Assembly (NCBI GenBank): GCA_949285935.1
Contig: CASEAH010000093.1
Coordinates: 1 to 64,000, forward strand
Length of the DNA stretch: 64,000 nucleotides
DNA from: an uncultured Oscillospiraceae bacterium
GTDB taxonomy: Bacteria; Bacillota; Clostridia; Oscillospirales; Ruminococcaceae
Reading direction: 5' to 3'
Part shown: piece after piece, positions 36,399 through 46,261 of the stretch
Layout of the letters: each line of letters begins with the position of its first letter
Position numbering within the stretch: position 1 is the first letter of the stretch
Translations under genes and position numbers: made by a program
The notes under the pieces: model-generated
Seen by the model: the letters and a program-made list of their open reading frames with translations, nothing else
Database searches by the model: none
What the model was told of the DNA's origin: nothing

Positions 36399-36426
36399 AT
36401 TGCAATAGCAGCATACAGCTTTCTCT

Positions 36427-36461
36427 AAGCCTCTGCCGGGATCATCGGCGGAGGCTTTTTT
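36427..36461 (+). terminator. Intrinsic terminator after the AEC transporter
   Basis: AAGCCTCTGCCG pairs with CGGCGGAGGCTT around a short loop and is followed by TTTT. Confidence 0.9.
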
Positions 36462-37325
36462 ACACTAAAAAATCAAGGTCTGGGGCGGCAATTCCAAAAG
36501 TTTTGCTTTGTCCCTCAAATTTACGGAGAGTGAGGAAAAGAACAAGCAGTTATATAGAATCAAAGTCTGCAAAACAACTTTGGGAATGCTTTGCGGGTAT
36601 GGAAGAGCGGCAGAACGTTTCAACAGGCGGAATCATCCGCTGACGGACTGGCAGACCCACAGGAGCCTATGCTGCCGGTGCAGCACCATATGGGATTCAA
36701 AGAAACCGAAGAGAAACCTCTGCGAAAAGGCTTTGGAATGATTGGAAAAAATATCAGGGGAAAGAAACAGATTAAAAGGGCTGGAACAACCAGAAACCCA
36801 GTTTTTAAGAAATGAAGCAGAAAAGCGCCGGTCTGCCGAGATGCAACCAGCGGCAGAACATTAGTGAAAATCAAACGTTGATATGGTTTGCAACAAGATT
36901 CCGGGGAGGCCCCGGAAGCAGTTGGCACAGCAGGCGGATGCAAATGGAGGGAAAACTTGCAGGGGAGGGTGCAGGGAAACGGCCCAGGAGGAAGAAGCCA
37001 AAGTATAGATTCCGGCACGGGGGGAAGAAAAAGGAAATCATCCTGCCGGCCATGGAAAAAAGAACCCAAAACAGGGTGGAAACCTCGGGGTATGCCTGCA
37101 ACAACATGCCTTTCCGCTATCGTGCAAAAATACCTTCAACCCATGCAAAAGTGTTCAAATCTGTTAAAAGATTACCAGAGATATTGGACCAAGCGTAGTT
37201 TTTTTATAGAATTCAGAAGATTTTTCTATCGTTTTTTCGTTTCTCAGCCATTACAATAAAGATGTCCCAGGGTGATGCCCTGGAACTACATAAATCGGAT
37301 CTCACTGAAATTAGGAGGAACGAAA
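36462..37325. other. Long intergenic region upstream of mglB, no gene seen
   Basis: About 860 bases contain only unsupported frames. A short GTCCCAGG...CCTGGAAC hairpin sits at about 37264-37286, between a possible TACAAT -10 box (37251-37256) and the mglB ribosome site, and may affect leader stability. The nearby YesN-type regulator may bind here. Confidence 0.4.
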
Positions 37326-38468
37326 ATGAAGAAGAAACTTGCGCTGATCCTTTCTGCGCTGATGGTGATCGGTATGCTGGCCGGTTGCTCCACCCCTGCC
37401 CCCAGCAGCTCCGAAGCCTCTGAAAGCAGCTCCCAGGCTTCCGGCAGCTCTGCTGAAGGTTCTACCCCCGCGGCTCAGGAACTGAATGTAGGCGTATTCT
37501 ACTACACCTTCTCTGATGTGTACATCACCAGCGTCCGCAACAACATGGATGCCAAGCTGGACGAACTGGGCGTCAAGTACACCAACTATGACGGTGCCAA
37601 CACCCAGCCCACCCAGATCGACCAGGTCAACACCGCCATTACCAACGGCGCCAACCTGCTCATCGTCAACATCGTGGAGACCTCTTCTCCCGACGCTGCC
37701 CAGAAGATCTGCGACGCCGCCAAGGCTGCCGATATCCCTGTGATCTTCTTTAACCGCGAAGTTTCCAGCGATGTGGTCAACAGCTATGAGAAGTGCGCCT
37801 TTGTGGGCACCGACGCTGCTGAGGCCGGTCATATGCAGGGCCAGATGATCGCTGATTACCTGCTGGCCAACTACGAGGCTGTGGATCTTAACGGCGACGG
37901 CACCATCTCCTATGTTATGTTCAAGGGCCAGGAGGGCAACGCCGAGGCCGAGTACCGCACCCAGTTTGCTGTTGAGGACTGCGATGCCGCTCTGAAAGAG
38001 GCTGGCAAGCCCGCTCTGTCCTTCTACGCTGCCGACAATGCTTCCAAGTATCTGGTTGACACCACCGGCGCCTGGTCTGCTCAGGCTGCCACCGACTACA
38101 TGACCACCATCCTGGCTTCCTACTCCGAGGCCAACGGCAACATGGTGGAGCTGGTTATCGCCAACAACGACGGCATGGCGGAGGGCGCTATCGCTGCTCT
38201 GCAGGCTGCCGGCTACAACGTAGAGGGCGGCGAGAAGACCATCCCCGTCTTCGGCGTGGACGCTACTGACTCCGCCAAGGAGAAGATCCAGAAGGGTGTT
38301 ATGACCGGTACCATCAAGCAGGATGCTGAGGGTATGGCCAACACCATTGCCACCCTGGTTGCCAATGTTCAGGCCGGCAGCGAGCTGATGGCCAACACCG
38401 ATTCCTTCAATGTGGACTCCGATGTTGCCAAGATCCGCGTGCCCTACGGCGTGTACACCGGCGAATAA
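37326..38468 (+). CDS. mglB: Galactose/glucose-type ABC substrate-binding lipoprotein
   Basis: The lipobox ends in LAGC (Cys19 or so), followed by a Ser-rich linker. The two-lobed periplasmic-binding fold of the MglB family is clear: QIDQVNTAITNGANLLIVN, VIFFNREV, IANNDGMAEGAI and IPVFGVDA. The calcium-binding loop DLNGDGTISY starts at residue 187, as in E. coli MglB. It captures galactose or related hexoses and delivers them to MglAC. The start at 37326 has an AGGAGG site. Its codons are strongly biased toward C-ending forms, suggesting high expression. Confidence 0.93.
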   Translation: MKKKLALILSALMVIGMLAGCSTPAPSSSEASESSSQASGSSAEGSTPAAQELNVGVFYYTFSDVYITSVRNNMDAKLDELGVKYTNYDGANTQPTQIDQVNTAITNGANLLIVNIVETSSPDAAQKICDAAKAADIPVIFFNREVSSDVVNSYEKCAFVGTDAAEAGHMQGQMIADYLLANYEAVDLNGDGTISYVMFKGQEGNAEAEYRTQFAVEDCDAALKEAGKPALSFYAADNASKYLVDTTGAWSAQAATDYMTTILASYSEANGNMVELVIANNDGMAEGAIAALQAAGYNVEGGEKTIPVFGVDATDSAKEKIQKGVMTGTIKQDAEGMANTIATLVANVQAGSELMANTDSFNVDSDVAKIRVPYGVYTGE

Positions 38469-38638
38469 TTCCGGTTTATCGGATTACAGAGTTTACTCGC
38501 ACCATTCGCAAGAACGGATCAGCGGGGCTGCCCCCGGGCAGCCCCGCTTCCCCTGTGGGGCCATGGCCTGAGCGTCGCTGCTGCAGGAAAGGAAGCTGAG
38601 GCGGCGGCCCCACCCTGAATATGGAGAGGAGGAACCTT

Positions 38639-40138
38639 ATGGATCAGCCGGCATTGCTGGAGATGCGCGGCATCAGCAAGGAATTTCCCGGTGTTAAGGC
38701 GTTGGACAATGTCAACCTTACAGTCCGGCCCGGCACGGTTCATGCCCTGATGGGTGAGAACGGAGCGGGAAAATCCACCCTGATGAAGTGTTTGTTCGGG
38801 ATTTACAGCAAGGACAGCGGGACCATTGTCCTGGATGGAAAAGAGGTCAACTTCAAAAACTCCAAGGAAGCCCTGGAAAATGGCGTGGCCATGGTGCACC
38901 AGGAGCTGAACCAGGCCCTGACCCGTACAGTCAAGGATAACCTCTGGCTGGGGCGGTATCCCAAAGTAGGCGGCCTGGTGGTGAGCGAGCGGATCATGGA
39001 CCAGCGCACCAAGGAGATTTTTGATACCCTGGAGGTCAAGGTCAACCCCAAGGCAGTGATGTCCACCATGCCTGTTTCCCAGCGGCAGATGGTGGAGATC
39101 GCCAAGGCGGTTTCCTACGATTCCAAAATCATTGTCTTTGACGAGCCCACCTCCTCCCTTACGGAGACAGAAGTGGAGCACCTGTTCCGCATCATCAATA
39201 TGCTCAAGGCCAAAGGCTGCGGCATCATCTACATAAGCCATAAAATGGAGGAGATCCTTCGTATCAGCGATGAGGTCACCATCATGCGGGACGGCCAGTG
39301 GGTAGCCACCCGTCCTGCCAGCGAGCTGACCATGGAAGAAATCATCCGGCTGATGGTGGGACGGCAGCTGACCAATCGTTTCCCTCCCAAGACCAACAAA
39401 CCCGGTGAGGTCATCCTGGATGTGCAGCATATCAGCGGCAAATATACCCGCCTTAAGGAGGCAACCTTCCAGCTCCATAAGGGTGAGATCCTGGGAATCG
39501 CCGGCCTGGATGGTTCCGGCCGGACCGAAGTGCTGGAAAACCTTTTTGGCTCCATGACCCGAGGGGGCGGTACCATTACCCTCCACGGTAAGGAGGTCCA
39601 GAACCGCACCCCCAGAGAATCCATTAAGAACGGCTTTGCCCTGCTGACGGAAGAGCGCCGGGCTACCGGTATTTTTGGCATCCGGGATATCCGGGACAAT
39701 ACGGTGATTTCCAGCTTGAAGGACTATCTTGTAGGCGGCGTTTATCTCAGCAACAAAAAAATGGCGGAAAAAACGGATTGGTCCATTCAGGCAATGCACA
39801 TTAAAACTCCCAGCCAAAAAACGCAGATCCGTTCCTTGTCCGGCGGCAACCAGCAGAAGGTGATTATCGGCCGGTGGCTGCTGACCAAGCCTGAGGTCCT
39901 GCTGCTGGACGAGCCTACCCGCGGAATTGACGTAGGTGCCAAGTATGAGATCTATCAGCTGATCATTGATCTGGCCAATGAAGGAAAGGGCGTAATCATG
40001 GTTTCCTCCGAAATGCCCGAGCTGTTGGGAATCTGCGACAGGATCCTTGTTATGTCCGGCGGCCAGCTGGCCGGTGAGGTGGATGCCAGGAACACCAGCC
40101 AGGAGGAGATCCTCACACTGGCGGCTAAGTATGTGTAA
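38639..40138 (+). CDS. mglA: Galactose ABC transporter ATP-binding protein
   Basis: A sugar-import ATPase with two fused ABC domains. The first has [20 protein letters not shown] and the Q-loop MVHQELN; the second has a degenerate Walker A (GLDGSGRTE), usual for this class, plus LSGGNQQKV and [15 protein letters not shown]. The length of 499 aa is standard. The start at 38639 has GAGAGGAGG upstream. It pairs with MglC and receives sugar from MglB. Confidence 0.95.
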   Translation: MDQPALLEMRGISKEFPGVKALDNVNLTVRPGTVHALMGENGAGKSTLMKCLFGIYSKDSGTIVLDGKEVNFKNSKEALENGVAMVHQELNQALTRTVKDNLWLGRYPKVGGLVVSERIMDQRTKEIFDTLEVKVNPKAVMSTMPVSQRQMVEIAKAVSYDSKIIVFDEPTSSLTETEVEHLFRIINMLKAKGCGIIYISHKMEEILRISDEVTIMRDGQWVATRPASELTMEEIIRLMVGRQLTNRFPPKTNKPGEVILDVQHISGKYTRLKEATFQLHKGEILGIAGLDGSGRTEVLENLFGSMTRGGGTITLHGKEVQNRTPRESIKNGFALLTEERRATGIFGIRDIRDNTVISSLKDYLVGGVYLSNKKMAEKTDWSIQAMHIKTPSQKTQIRSLSGGNQQKVIIGRWLLTKPEVLLLDEPTRGIDVGAKYEIYQLIIDLANEGKGVIMVSSEMPELLGICDRILVMSGGQLAGEVDARNTSQEEILTLAAKYV

Positions 40139-40156
40139 AGGGGAGGAGTACGACCT

Positions 40157-41218
40157 ATGAGTAAAGAGAGCAAGGAGCTTCAGGCCCATGCCGAGCGGCA
40201 GCTGAACGCCGCAAAAATCGGGGATGTGCTGATGAACAACGCCCTGTTTATCCTCATGTTCATCGCCATCGTCTACATTGCCATTGTTAATGAGAACTTC
40301 CTTAAACCGGCGTCTCTGATTAACATTATCTCCCAGACAGCAGCCTATCTTCCGGTAGCACTGGGCGTGGCAGGCTGTATCGTTCTGACCGGTACCGACC
40401 TGAGTGCAGGCCGCATCGTAGGCCTTACCGCCTGTGTTGGCGCATCCCTGCTGCAGAACCCCGAAAGCGCCAACAAGATGTGGACCAGCATCGGAGCACT
40501 GCCTATTCCGGTAGTCATCATCATCCTGATGGCCATCGGCGGCATCATTGGCGCCTTCAACGGCTTTTTTGTGGCTAAATTCAAGCTGCATCCCTTTATC
40601 GTGACCCTGGGCACACAGCTGATCATTTATACCGCGCTGCTGCGCTATGTAAGAATGGGCAATAACAACGGCATGGCCATTTCCAGCCTGGATAAGTCCT
40701 ACACCGAGTTCATTACCGGTTCTTTGCCCTTCGCCAAGATTGCCGGTACCCCCATCCCCAACTATGTATGGATCTCTTTGGTGCTGACAGGCGTTATGTG
40801 GTTTATCTGGAACAAAACCACCTTTGGCAAGAACATGTTTGCCCTGGGCTCCAATGAGGAAGCCGCACGGGTTTCCGGCGTCAATGTGCTGATGACCACT
40901 GTGATGGTTTTTGCCCTGGCGGGTATGATGTACTCCTTTACCGGTCTGATTGAGGGCGCCCGGGTTGCGTCCAACACTGCAAACACCGGCGCTAACTATG
41001 AGCTGGATGCCATTGCGGCCTGTGTGATCGGCGGCGTATCCTTTGTGGGCGGCATCGGCAAGATCCGGGGTATCGTGATCGGCGTTCTGATGCTTCGCCT
41101 GATCTTCATCGGCCTGAACATGATCAACATCAATCAGGACTACTTCTATCTGGTCAAGGGCGCCATCATCCTGTTTGCCTGCGCCCTGGATATGCGCAAA
41201 TACTTGGTTAAAAAATAA
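40157..41218 (+). CDS. mglC: Galactose ABC transporter permease
   Basis: The permease has 353 aa and about ten helices with the family segments GTDLSAGRIVGL, FNGFFVAKFKLHPFIVTLGTQ and the EAA-like ALGSNEEAARVSGVNV. It forms the membrane channel of the MglBAC importer. It starts 18 bases after mglA with a GGGGAGGAG site, and a terminator follows, closing the operon. Confidence 0.95.
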   Translation: MSKESKELQAHAERQLNAAKIGDVLMNNALFILMFIAIVYIAIVNENFLKPASLINIISQTAAYLPVALGVAGCIVLTGTDLSAGRIVGLTACVGASLLQNPESANKMWTSIGALPIPVVIIILMAIGGIIGAFNGFFVAKFKLHPFIVTLGTQLIIYTALLRYVRMGNNNGMAISSLDKSYTEFITGSLPFAKIAGTPIPNYVWISLVLTGVMWFIWNKTTFGKNMFALGSNEEAARVSGVNVLMTTVMVFALAGMMYSFTGLIEGARVASNTANTGANYELDAIAACVIGGVSFVGGIGKIRGIVIGVLMLRLIFIGLNMININQDYFYLVKGAIILFACALDMRKYLVKK

Positions 41219-41250
41219 GATTTTATTGCATTTCTATCATGTAACTGATA

Positions 41251-41288
41251 AATCGCCTGTCCTCTGTCAAGGGGACGGGCGATTTTTT
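41251..41288 (+). terminator. Terminator after mglBAC
   Basis: AATCGCCTGTCC pairs with GGACGGGCGATT with a small bulge and is followed by TTTT. Confidence 0.88.
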
Positions 41289-41846
41289 GCGTAGGGAACC
41301 ACCGGCTCCGCCGGTGAAGGACCCTGCCCCCCAATTTTGGCTTCAAGGGATGAGTGAGGTGAGCTGATAACAGCCCGCTGTCGGCAATGGGAAAGGAAGC
41401 TCTTTTCTCAGAACAGCGGCTGCCTGTTTTACAGGCCGCGGGCAAGGGTTGCGGATGGAATAAGATTCCGTGTGTCCTGAGACGTATACCAGGAATAGGT
41501 CCTTATACGGCCAGCTTAAGCCATCGGCTTAACCGGTGGTTATGGCTGTACAGGGAATTGTCTGACAAAGCGGCCGATATCCTGGAAAATCATTGGAGTT
41601 TGCAGCTTTACTGGCGAGGAATCCGACTTGTTTGCTTGTCCGGGATATTGGACTTCAGCTTTGATGCCTGGAACGGTTTTCAAACCCGGCAGGCTGTGTT
41701 ATACTGAATAAAACTGAGAGCGCCGCAAACAGGTTGGCTCCCAAAAGCTGCCCAACCTGATCGGCACAGCGCTGTGGCAATCCTGAAAGTCAGCAAAAAG
41801 ATGATCCTGCTGCCTAACCTCAAGCTGCTGCATGGGAGGAGAAAAG
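41289..41846. other. Intergenic region with dispersed repeat, no gene seen
   Basis: The region between the mgl terminator and the sensor operon holds one copy of a dispersed repeat (41406-41584). A 106-aa open frame that covers it has no ribosome site and is not believed. Confidence 0.5.
41406..41584 (+). repeat. Dispersed noncoding repeat family 1, copy 1
   Basis: It is similar to 58998-59161 in the same orientation. Shared blocks in order include TTTACAGG, GTGTGT, TGAGACG, GGCCAG and GGTGGTTA. Identity is roughly 65-75 per cent by eye over about 165 bases. Confidence 0.65.
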
Positions 41847-43454
41847 ATGGAGCTGTACCGCGTACTGCTGGCGGATGACGAAGAGGAGATCCGTCGGGGG
41901 ATCAGCATGAAGATCGATTGGGCCCGGCTGGGTTTTGTTCTGGTAGGAGAAGCCGAAAATGGGGCGGAGGCACTGGAACTGGCAGAACAGCTTCAGCCCG
42001 ATGTGGTTCTGACAGATATCAAAATGCCGTTTATGGATGGTCTGGAGCTTTGCCGCCGGCTCAAACAGTCGCTTCCGGCGGCCCGACTGGTGGTATTCTC
42101 CGGCTTTGATGATTTTGAGTATGCCCGGAAGGCTATCGGCATGAATGTTTCAGAATATATCCTCAAACCCATCAACGCTCCGGAATTGGCGGGGGTTTTG
42201 GAGAAGCTGAAGGGACAGCTGGATGAACAGAGGATGGCCCGCCGGGACATGGAGACCTTGCGCCGGCGCTACGAAGAGAGCCTTCCCATTCTGCGGGAGC
42301 TGTTTTATACCCGCCTGCTGGATGGGCAGATCCGGCCGGAACAGATTCAGGACCGGGCGGCCCGGTATGAGTTGGAGATCCCTGAAGGGATCTGGATTGC
42401 AGCGCTGGTCCATGTGGATATCCCCGATGACAATGAAGCCGCGCAGCGGGATGAGCTGCTGCTGCTCTCCGTGCGGGCATTTTTTGAAAAATATTTTCAG
42501 CTGGAGGGCTGTTGGGCGCGGAGTGTACTGTACAACGATGCGGTGGCGCTGCTGATCCAGATGCCGGGGCAGGAGCAGATCTATCCTTTGCTGGAAGAGC
42601 TGGAGCGGCTGTCTGCTCTTTCAGTCAGCTATCTGGGGGCGCCGCTGACCATCGGTATCGGATTGCCCTGCCAGGGGCCAGGGGAGCTGCACGGCTCGGT
42701 GGAAGGCGCCCGCTCTGCGCTGGACTACCGGGTATTGATGGAAGGCGGTCGGGTTATTTATATCGGCGACCTGGAACCGGACCGCTCCGTGCGCCTTTCT
42801 TTTGAAGAAGAGGATGAGCGGTCCCTGGCAGCGGCAGTAAAGCTGGGGACCGAAGACCAGGTCCGCCAGGTTGTGGGAGAATTGATGGGGCGGGTTCGGG
42901 AAGCAGGACTTTCTTTGCCGCAGTGTCATCTGTTTTTGATGGAGATCGTCACCAGCCTCATCAAACTGGCCCGGTCGGGCGGAGTGGAGATGGAGGAGGT
43001 TTTTGGGCCTGCTTTTACCGGCTTTGTGTCCATTACCGATTTTTCCTCTTTGGACGTTCTGGGGCGGTGGGTGGAAAGCCGCTGCCTTAAATTGCGGGAA
43101 ACTTTGGGCCGCCAGCGCACCGATTCTGCCTGGAAAATTGTAGAGCGGGCCAAGGAATTTATTGCAAACAATTATGCGGACAGCCAGTTGAGCGTGGAAA
43201 GCATGTGCGGGCATCTGCATCTGTCGCCAACCTATTTTTCCACGTTGTTTAAAAAAGAAACCGGGATGAGTTTTACCGCTTATGTTACCCAGCTGAGGAT
43301 GGAACAGGCCGCCCGGATGCTGGGGGAATCCGATGAGAAAACCTATCTCATTGCCGAAAAAACCGGCTATACCGACCCAAACTATTTCAGCTATGTGTTT
43401 CGGCGTCATTTTGGAGTGACGCCCTCCAAATTTCGGGGAGGGCAGCGGCAATAA
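41847..43454 (+). CDS. YesN-type response regulator (receiver plus AraC HTH)
   Basis: Residues 1-120 form a receiver domain (ADDEEE near 9-14, phosphoacceptor Asp in VVLTDIKMP near 57, Lys in ILKPIN). The middle 300 residues are a variable linker domain. The last 100 residues are an AraC-type DNA-binding domain (ESMCGHLHLSPTYFSTLFKKETG and IAEKTGYTDPNYFSYVFRRHFG). The start at 41847 has GGGAGGAG upstream. It is the first of four genes with a kinase and two sugar-binding proteins and probably activates mglBAC just upstream in response to external sugar. Confidence 0.92.
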   Translation: MELYRVLLADDEEEIRRGISMKIDWARLGFVLVGEAENGAEALELAEQLQPDVVLTDIKMPFMDGLELCRRLKQSLPAARLVVFSGFDDFEYARKAIGMNVSEYILKPINAPELAGVLEKLKGQLDEQRMARRDMETLRRRYEESLPILRELFYTRLLDGQIRPEQIQDRAARYELEIPEGIWIAALVHVDIPDDNEAAQRDELLLLSVRAFFEKYFQLEGCWARSVLYNDAVALLIQMPGQEQIYPLLEELERLSALSVSYLGAPLTIGIGLPCQGPGELHGSVEGARSALDYRVLMEGGRVIYIGDLEPDRSVRLSFEEEDERSLAAAVKLGTEDQVRQVVGELMGRVREAGLSLPQCHLFLMEIVTSLIKLARSGGVEMEEVFGPAFTGFVSITDFSSLDVLGRWVESRCLKLRETLGRQRTDSAWKIVERAKEFIANNYADSQLSVESMCGHLHLSPTYFSTLFKKETGMSFTAYVTQLRMEQAARMLGESDEKTYLIAEKTGYTDPNYFSYVFRRHFGVTPSKFRGGQRQ

Positions 43455-43493
43455 TGGAACGGCCGGAGAATCAGGGAAAAGGAGGGGAAACAG

Positions 43494-45311
43494 GTGGGGG
43501 CTTTCTTTAAAACGCTCGGGGGAAAGATGGCAGAGCGGTATAAAAAAATGAGCATCCAGATGGTTATTTCCCTTTCTTTCACTACCGTGGCGGTAGTGGG
43601 AATGGTATTTATGGGCCTGAGCCTTTTTCTCAGATTCTCCAATACCGCTGCAAGCCTGGCTGAGGAAAACAGCCAGCGGGTGCTTCATCAGGTGAATCTG
43701 AACCTGGACAGCTATCTGCGCCGGATGATGCGGATTTCTGATACCATGTACTATCGGGTCATCAAGTACGCCGATTTGGCAGAGGATGCACTGCTCCCCG
43801 GCATGGAGCTGCTGTATGAGGAAAACCGGGATGCGCTGGTATCCATTGCCCTCTTTGATGAGGCGGGAGAGGTGGTATCCGCTGTCCCTCTGGCACAGCT
43901 TAAAGCGGTTGCCAAACCAGATGAGAGCGGATGGTTCCAGGCTGCTGCGGGACAGATGGAAAACCTGCATTTTTCCGCCCCCTATGTACAGAGCCTGTTT
44001 GAAGATCCCGACTATCGTTACCGCTGGGTGGTATCCCTCAGCCGCCATGTGCAGCTGACCCGGGATGGAGTTACTCAGGGCGGCGTGCTGCTGGTAGATA
44101 TGAGTTTTGCGGGTATTGAACAGGTATGCCGGGATGTGAAGCTTTCCAATGGAGGCTACCTGTATCTTACCGACGGCAGCGGAGAACTGATTTATCACCC
44201 CCGCCAGCAATTAATTTATGCGGGACTTCTGGAAGAAAACAACCGGGAAGCCGCTGCCTGGCAGGACGGAACCCATGAGGAAATTTTTCAGGGTCAGCAC
44301 CGCCAGGTAACGGTAAAAACCGTAGGTTATACCGGCTGGAAGCTGGTGGGCGTGGTGCCTGCGGACAGTCTGGCTGCCAGCTGGTACCAGATGTTCTTTT
44401 TCGGACTGTCTCTGCTGCTTTTTTCCGCTTTCCTCCTTGCCTTCCTCAATTTCCGGATTTCAGCCCATATTTCTGACCCCATCCGCCGCCTGGAGCAGTC
44501 CATCAAGGAACTGGAGGCAGGTGCGCGGGAGGTGCAAATCGAGGAAGGAGGCTGTTATGAGGTGCAGCACCTGGCCCGGTCCGTCCGGTCCATGGTCTCC
44601 ACCATGCGGCATCTGACCGATGATATTGTCCAGCAGGAGCGGCAGAAGCGCCGCATCGAACTGGAAGTGCTCCAGTCACAGATCAACCCCCATTTTCTGT
44701 ACAATACACTGGATTCGGTCATCTGGATGACGGAAGCGGGACGGTATGAAGAGTCCATCCAGATGGTCACCTCTCTGGCCCGGCTGTTCCGCATCTCCCT
44801 GAGCAGGGGGAAAAGCGTGATCCCGCTGACAGACGAACTGGAGCATGCGCGGCACTATATGACCATCCAGCAGATCCGGTATAAAAATAAATTTACTACC
44901 CGCATTGAGGCCGGACCCGGCACAGAAGGCCTCTATACCATCAAGCTCATCGTTCAGCCCATTCTTGAAAACGCCATTTATCATGGCATGGCTGCAGCAG
45001 AGGATGATGGAGAAATTGTGGTCTGCGCCCGGCGGAAGGGGGACGATCTGCTGATCGATGTCACTGACAACGGCATGGGGATGCGTCCTGAGGTGGCCGC
45101 CTCGCTTCTGGACGAAGACCGTCCGGATATACGCACCACAGGTTCCGGAATCGGTGTACGCAATGTACATCAGCGCATCCGTCTCGCTTTTGGAAACAAA
45201 TATGGCTTAAGCATTTTCAGCGAGCCAGACGAAGGGACCCGGGTGCAGATCCGGCTGCCCGCTCTGGACGAGGAAAAGGCGGAGCAATATCAAAGGGAGG
45301 ACGGACCATGA
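43494..45311 (+). CDS. YesM-type sensor histidine kinase
   Basis: A membrane helix at about residues 23-45, an extracellular region of about 250 residues resembling a Cache domain, a second helix near 297-322, a HAMP domain, then a His_kinase domain with SQINPHFLYNTLDS (phosphorylated His near 401). The ATP-binding domain follows with NAIYHGMA, DNGMGM and GSGIGVRNVHQRI. The GTG start is preceded by AAGGAGGGG. It overlaps the next gene by four bases (ATGA). By analogy with XylFII-LytS of Clostridium beijerinckii, it may receive the signal from the sugar-binding proteins encoded next. Confidence 0.92.
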   Translation: MGAFFKTLGGKMAERYKKMSIQMVISLSFTTVAVVGMVFMGLSLFLRFSNTAASLAEENSQRVLHQVNLNLDSYLRRMMRISDTMYYRVIKYADLAEDALLPGMELLYEENRDALVSIALFDEAGEVVSAVPLAQLKAVAKPDESGWFQAAAGQMENLHFSAPYVQSLFEDPDYRYRWVVSLSRHVQLTRDGVTQGGVLLVDMSFAGIEQVCRDVKLSNGGYLYLTDGSGELIYHPRQQLIYAGLLEENNREAAAWQDGTHEEIFQGQHRQVTVKTVGYTGWKLVGVVPADSLAASWYQMFFFGLSLLLFSAFLLAFLNFRISAHISDPIRRLEQSIKELEAGAREVQIEEGGCYEVQHLARSVRSMVSTMRHLTDDIVQQERQKRRIELEVLQSQINPHFLYNTLDSVIWMTEAGRYEESIQMVTSLARLFRISLSRGKSVIPLTDELEHARHYMTIQQIRYKNKFTTRIEAGPGTEGLYTIKLIVQPILENAIYHGMAAAEDDGEIVVCARRKGDDLLIDVTDNGMGMRPEVAASLLDEDRPDIRTTGSGIGVRNVHQRIRLAFGNKYGLSIFSEPDEGTRVQIRLPALDEEKAEQYQREDGP

Positions 45312-46261
45312 AAATCAACCGGAATTCCATGATCCAGCTTCTGATCCTGCTGCTTCTGGGCAGCGCCGTCGTTCTGACGTTACTGCTTCCTCAAATGCCG
45401 GGTAGTTCCCGCCAGGTCCAGCCGGTAGAAGTATCGGTGGTGATCCGGGAGGAGGAAAGTGCCTTGTGGTCCAATGTGCGCTTGGGTTTGGAAGAAGCGG
45501 CAGGCGATCTGGGGGGAGAAATCCGCTTCCTGACCCTGACGCAAGCCAATGATGGCACAGAACAGGAGTCCATTCTGCGCAGGGAGGCGGAAGGAGGCGC
45601 CGACGCATTGGTGGTGGTAGCCGCCGATCCGCAGCAGCTGGGGGAAAAACTGAAAGAGATTGTCGGGCAATGCCCGGTAATCAGCGTGGAATCTGCTGTG
45701 GAGGGGGCGGCACTGACTATCATGCCGGACAATGAAGCCATTGGCCGGGCATTGGCGCAGGCAGCCCTGGAGGATGGGACAGAAGGTGTGGTTTTGCTGC
45801 TGGATACCGGGGGAAGCAGCACAGCGATTTCAGACCGGCTTACTGCGGCCCAGAAAACCCTTGAAGGGGCGGGAATGCAGGTGGAGAGGAGAATCGCCCG
45901 GTCGGGATCCCTGACCAGCGTATTATCCCCCCTTATTCAGGAAACGGGAGCTGCCAGGATCATGACCTTTGAATTATCCGCTACAGAGCAGGCGCTCCAG
46001 GCCATAGAAGAGGGGGATTTACCGCAGCTCCTGTATGGCGTGGGGGTGAGCGCCCATGTGGCGGCCGGCCTGGAGCGGGGGGATGCAGCAGCCGTTGCGG
46101 CGTGGAGCGACTATGCGGCAGGGTATCTGGCCGCACAGGGTGCCATCCAAGCGGCACGAGGTGAAGCTGTCCAGACGGAGCCTCTGGCATTTTATGTGGT
46201 GCGAGGAGAGAATATTTATGATCCCGAAAATCAAAAACTGCTTTTCCCGGTCATCTCCTAA
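45308..46261 (+). CDS. Membrane-anchored periplasmic-binding-protein-like sensor component
   Basis: A Peripl_BP_4-type sugar-binding fold of 317 aa. The N-terminal hydrophobic stretch (about 8-29) has no lipobox cysteine, so it is probably a membrane anchor. The fold is seen in VSVVIREEESALWSNVR, GGADALVVVAADP and GVVLLLDTGG. The calcium loop of MglB is absent. It is coupled to the kinase gene by an ATGA overlap and is therefore more likely a sensor subunit than part of an importer. The ligand is unknown. Confidence 0.8.
   Translation: MKINRNSMIQLLILLLLGSAVVLTLLLPQMPGSSRQVQPVEVSVVIREEESALWSNVRLGLEEAAGDLGGEIRFLTLTQANDGTEQESILRREAEGGADALVVVAADPQQLGEKLKEIVGQCPVISVESAVEGAALTIMPDNEAIGRALAQAALEDGTEGVVLLLDTGGSSTAISDRLTAAQKTLEGAGMQVERRIARSGSLTSVLSPLIQETGAARIMTFELSATEQALQAIEEGDLPQLLYGVGVSAHVAAGLERGDAAAVAAWSDYAAGYLAAQGAIQAARGEAVQTEPLAFYVVRGENIYDPENQKLLFPVIS

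Noticed and set aside
38519..40591. 690-codon minus-strand open frame opposite mglA
   Set aside because: It is antisense to a clear mglA, has no ribosome site and no recognisable domain; it results from codon bias.
41387..41707. 106-codon open frame in the gap before the sensor operon
   Set aside because: It lies in a dispersed repeat whose other copy is not open in the same way, and it has no ribosome site.
42621..44210. 529-codon minus-strand open frame opposite the regulator and kinase genes
   Set aside because: It overlaps two well-supported genes and has no family features.
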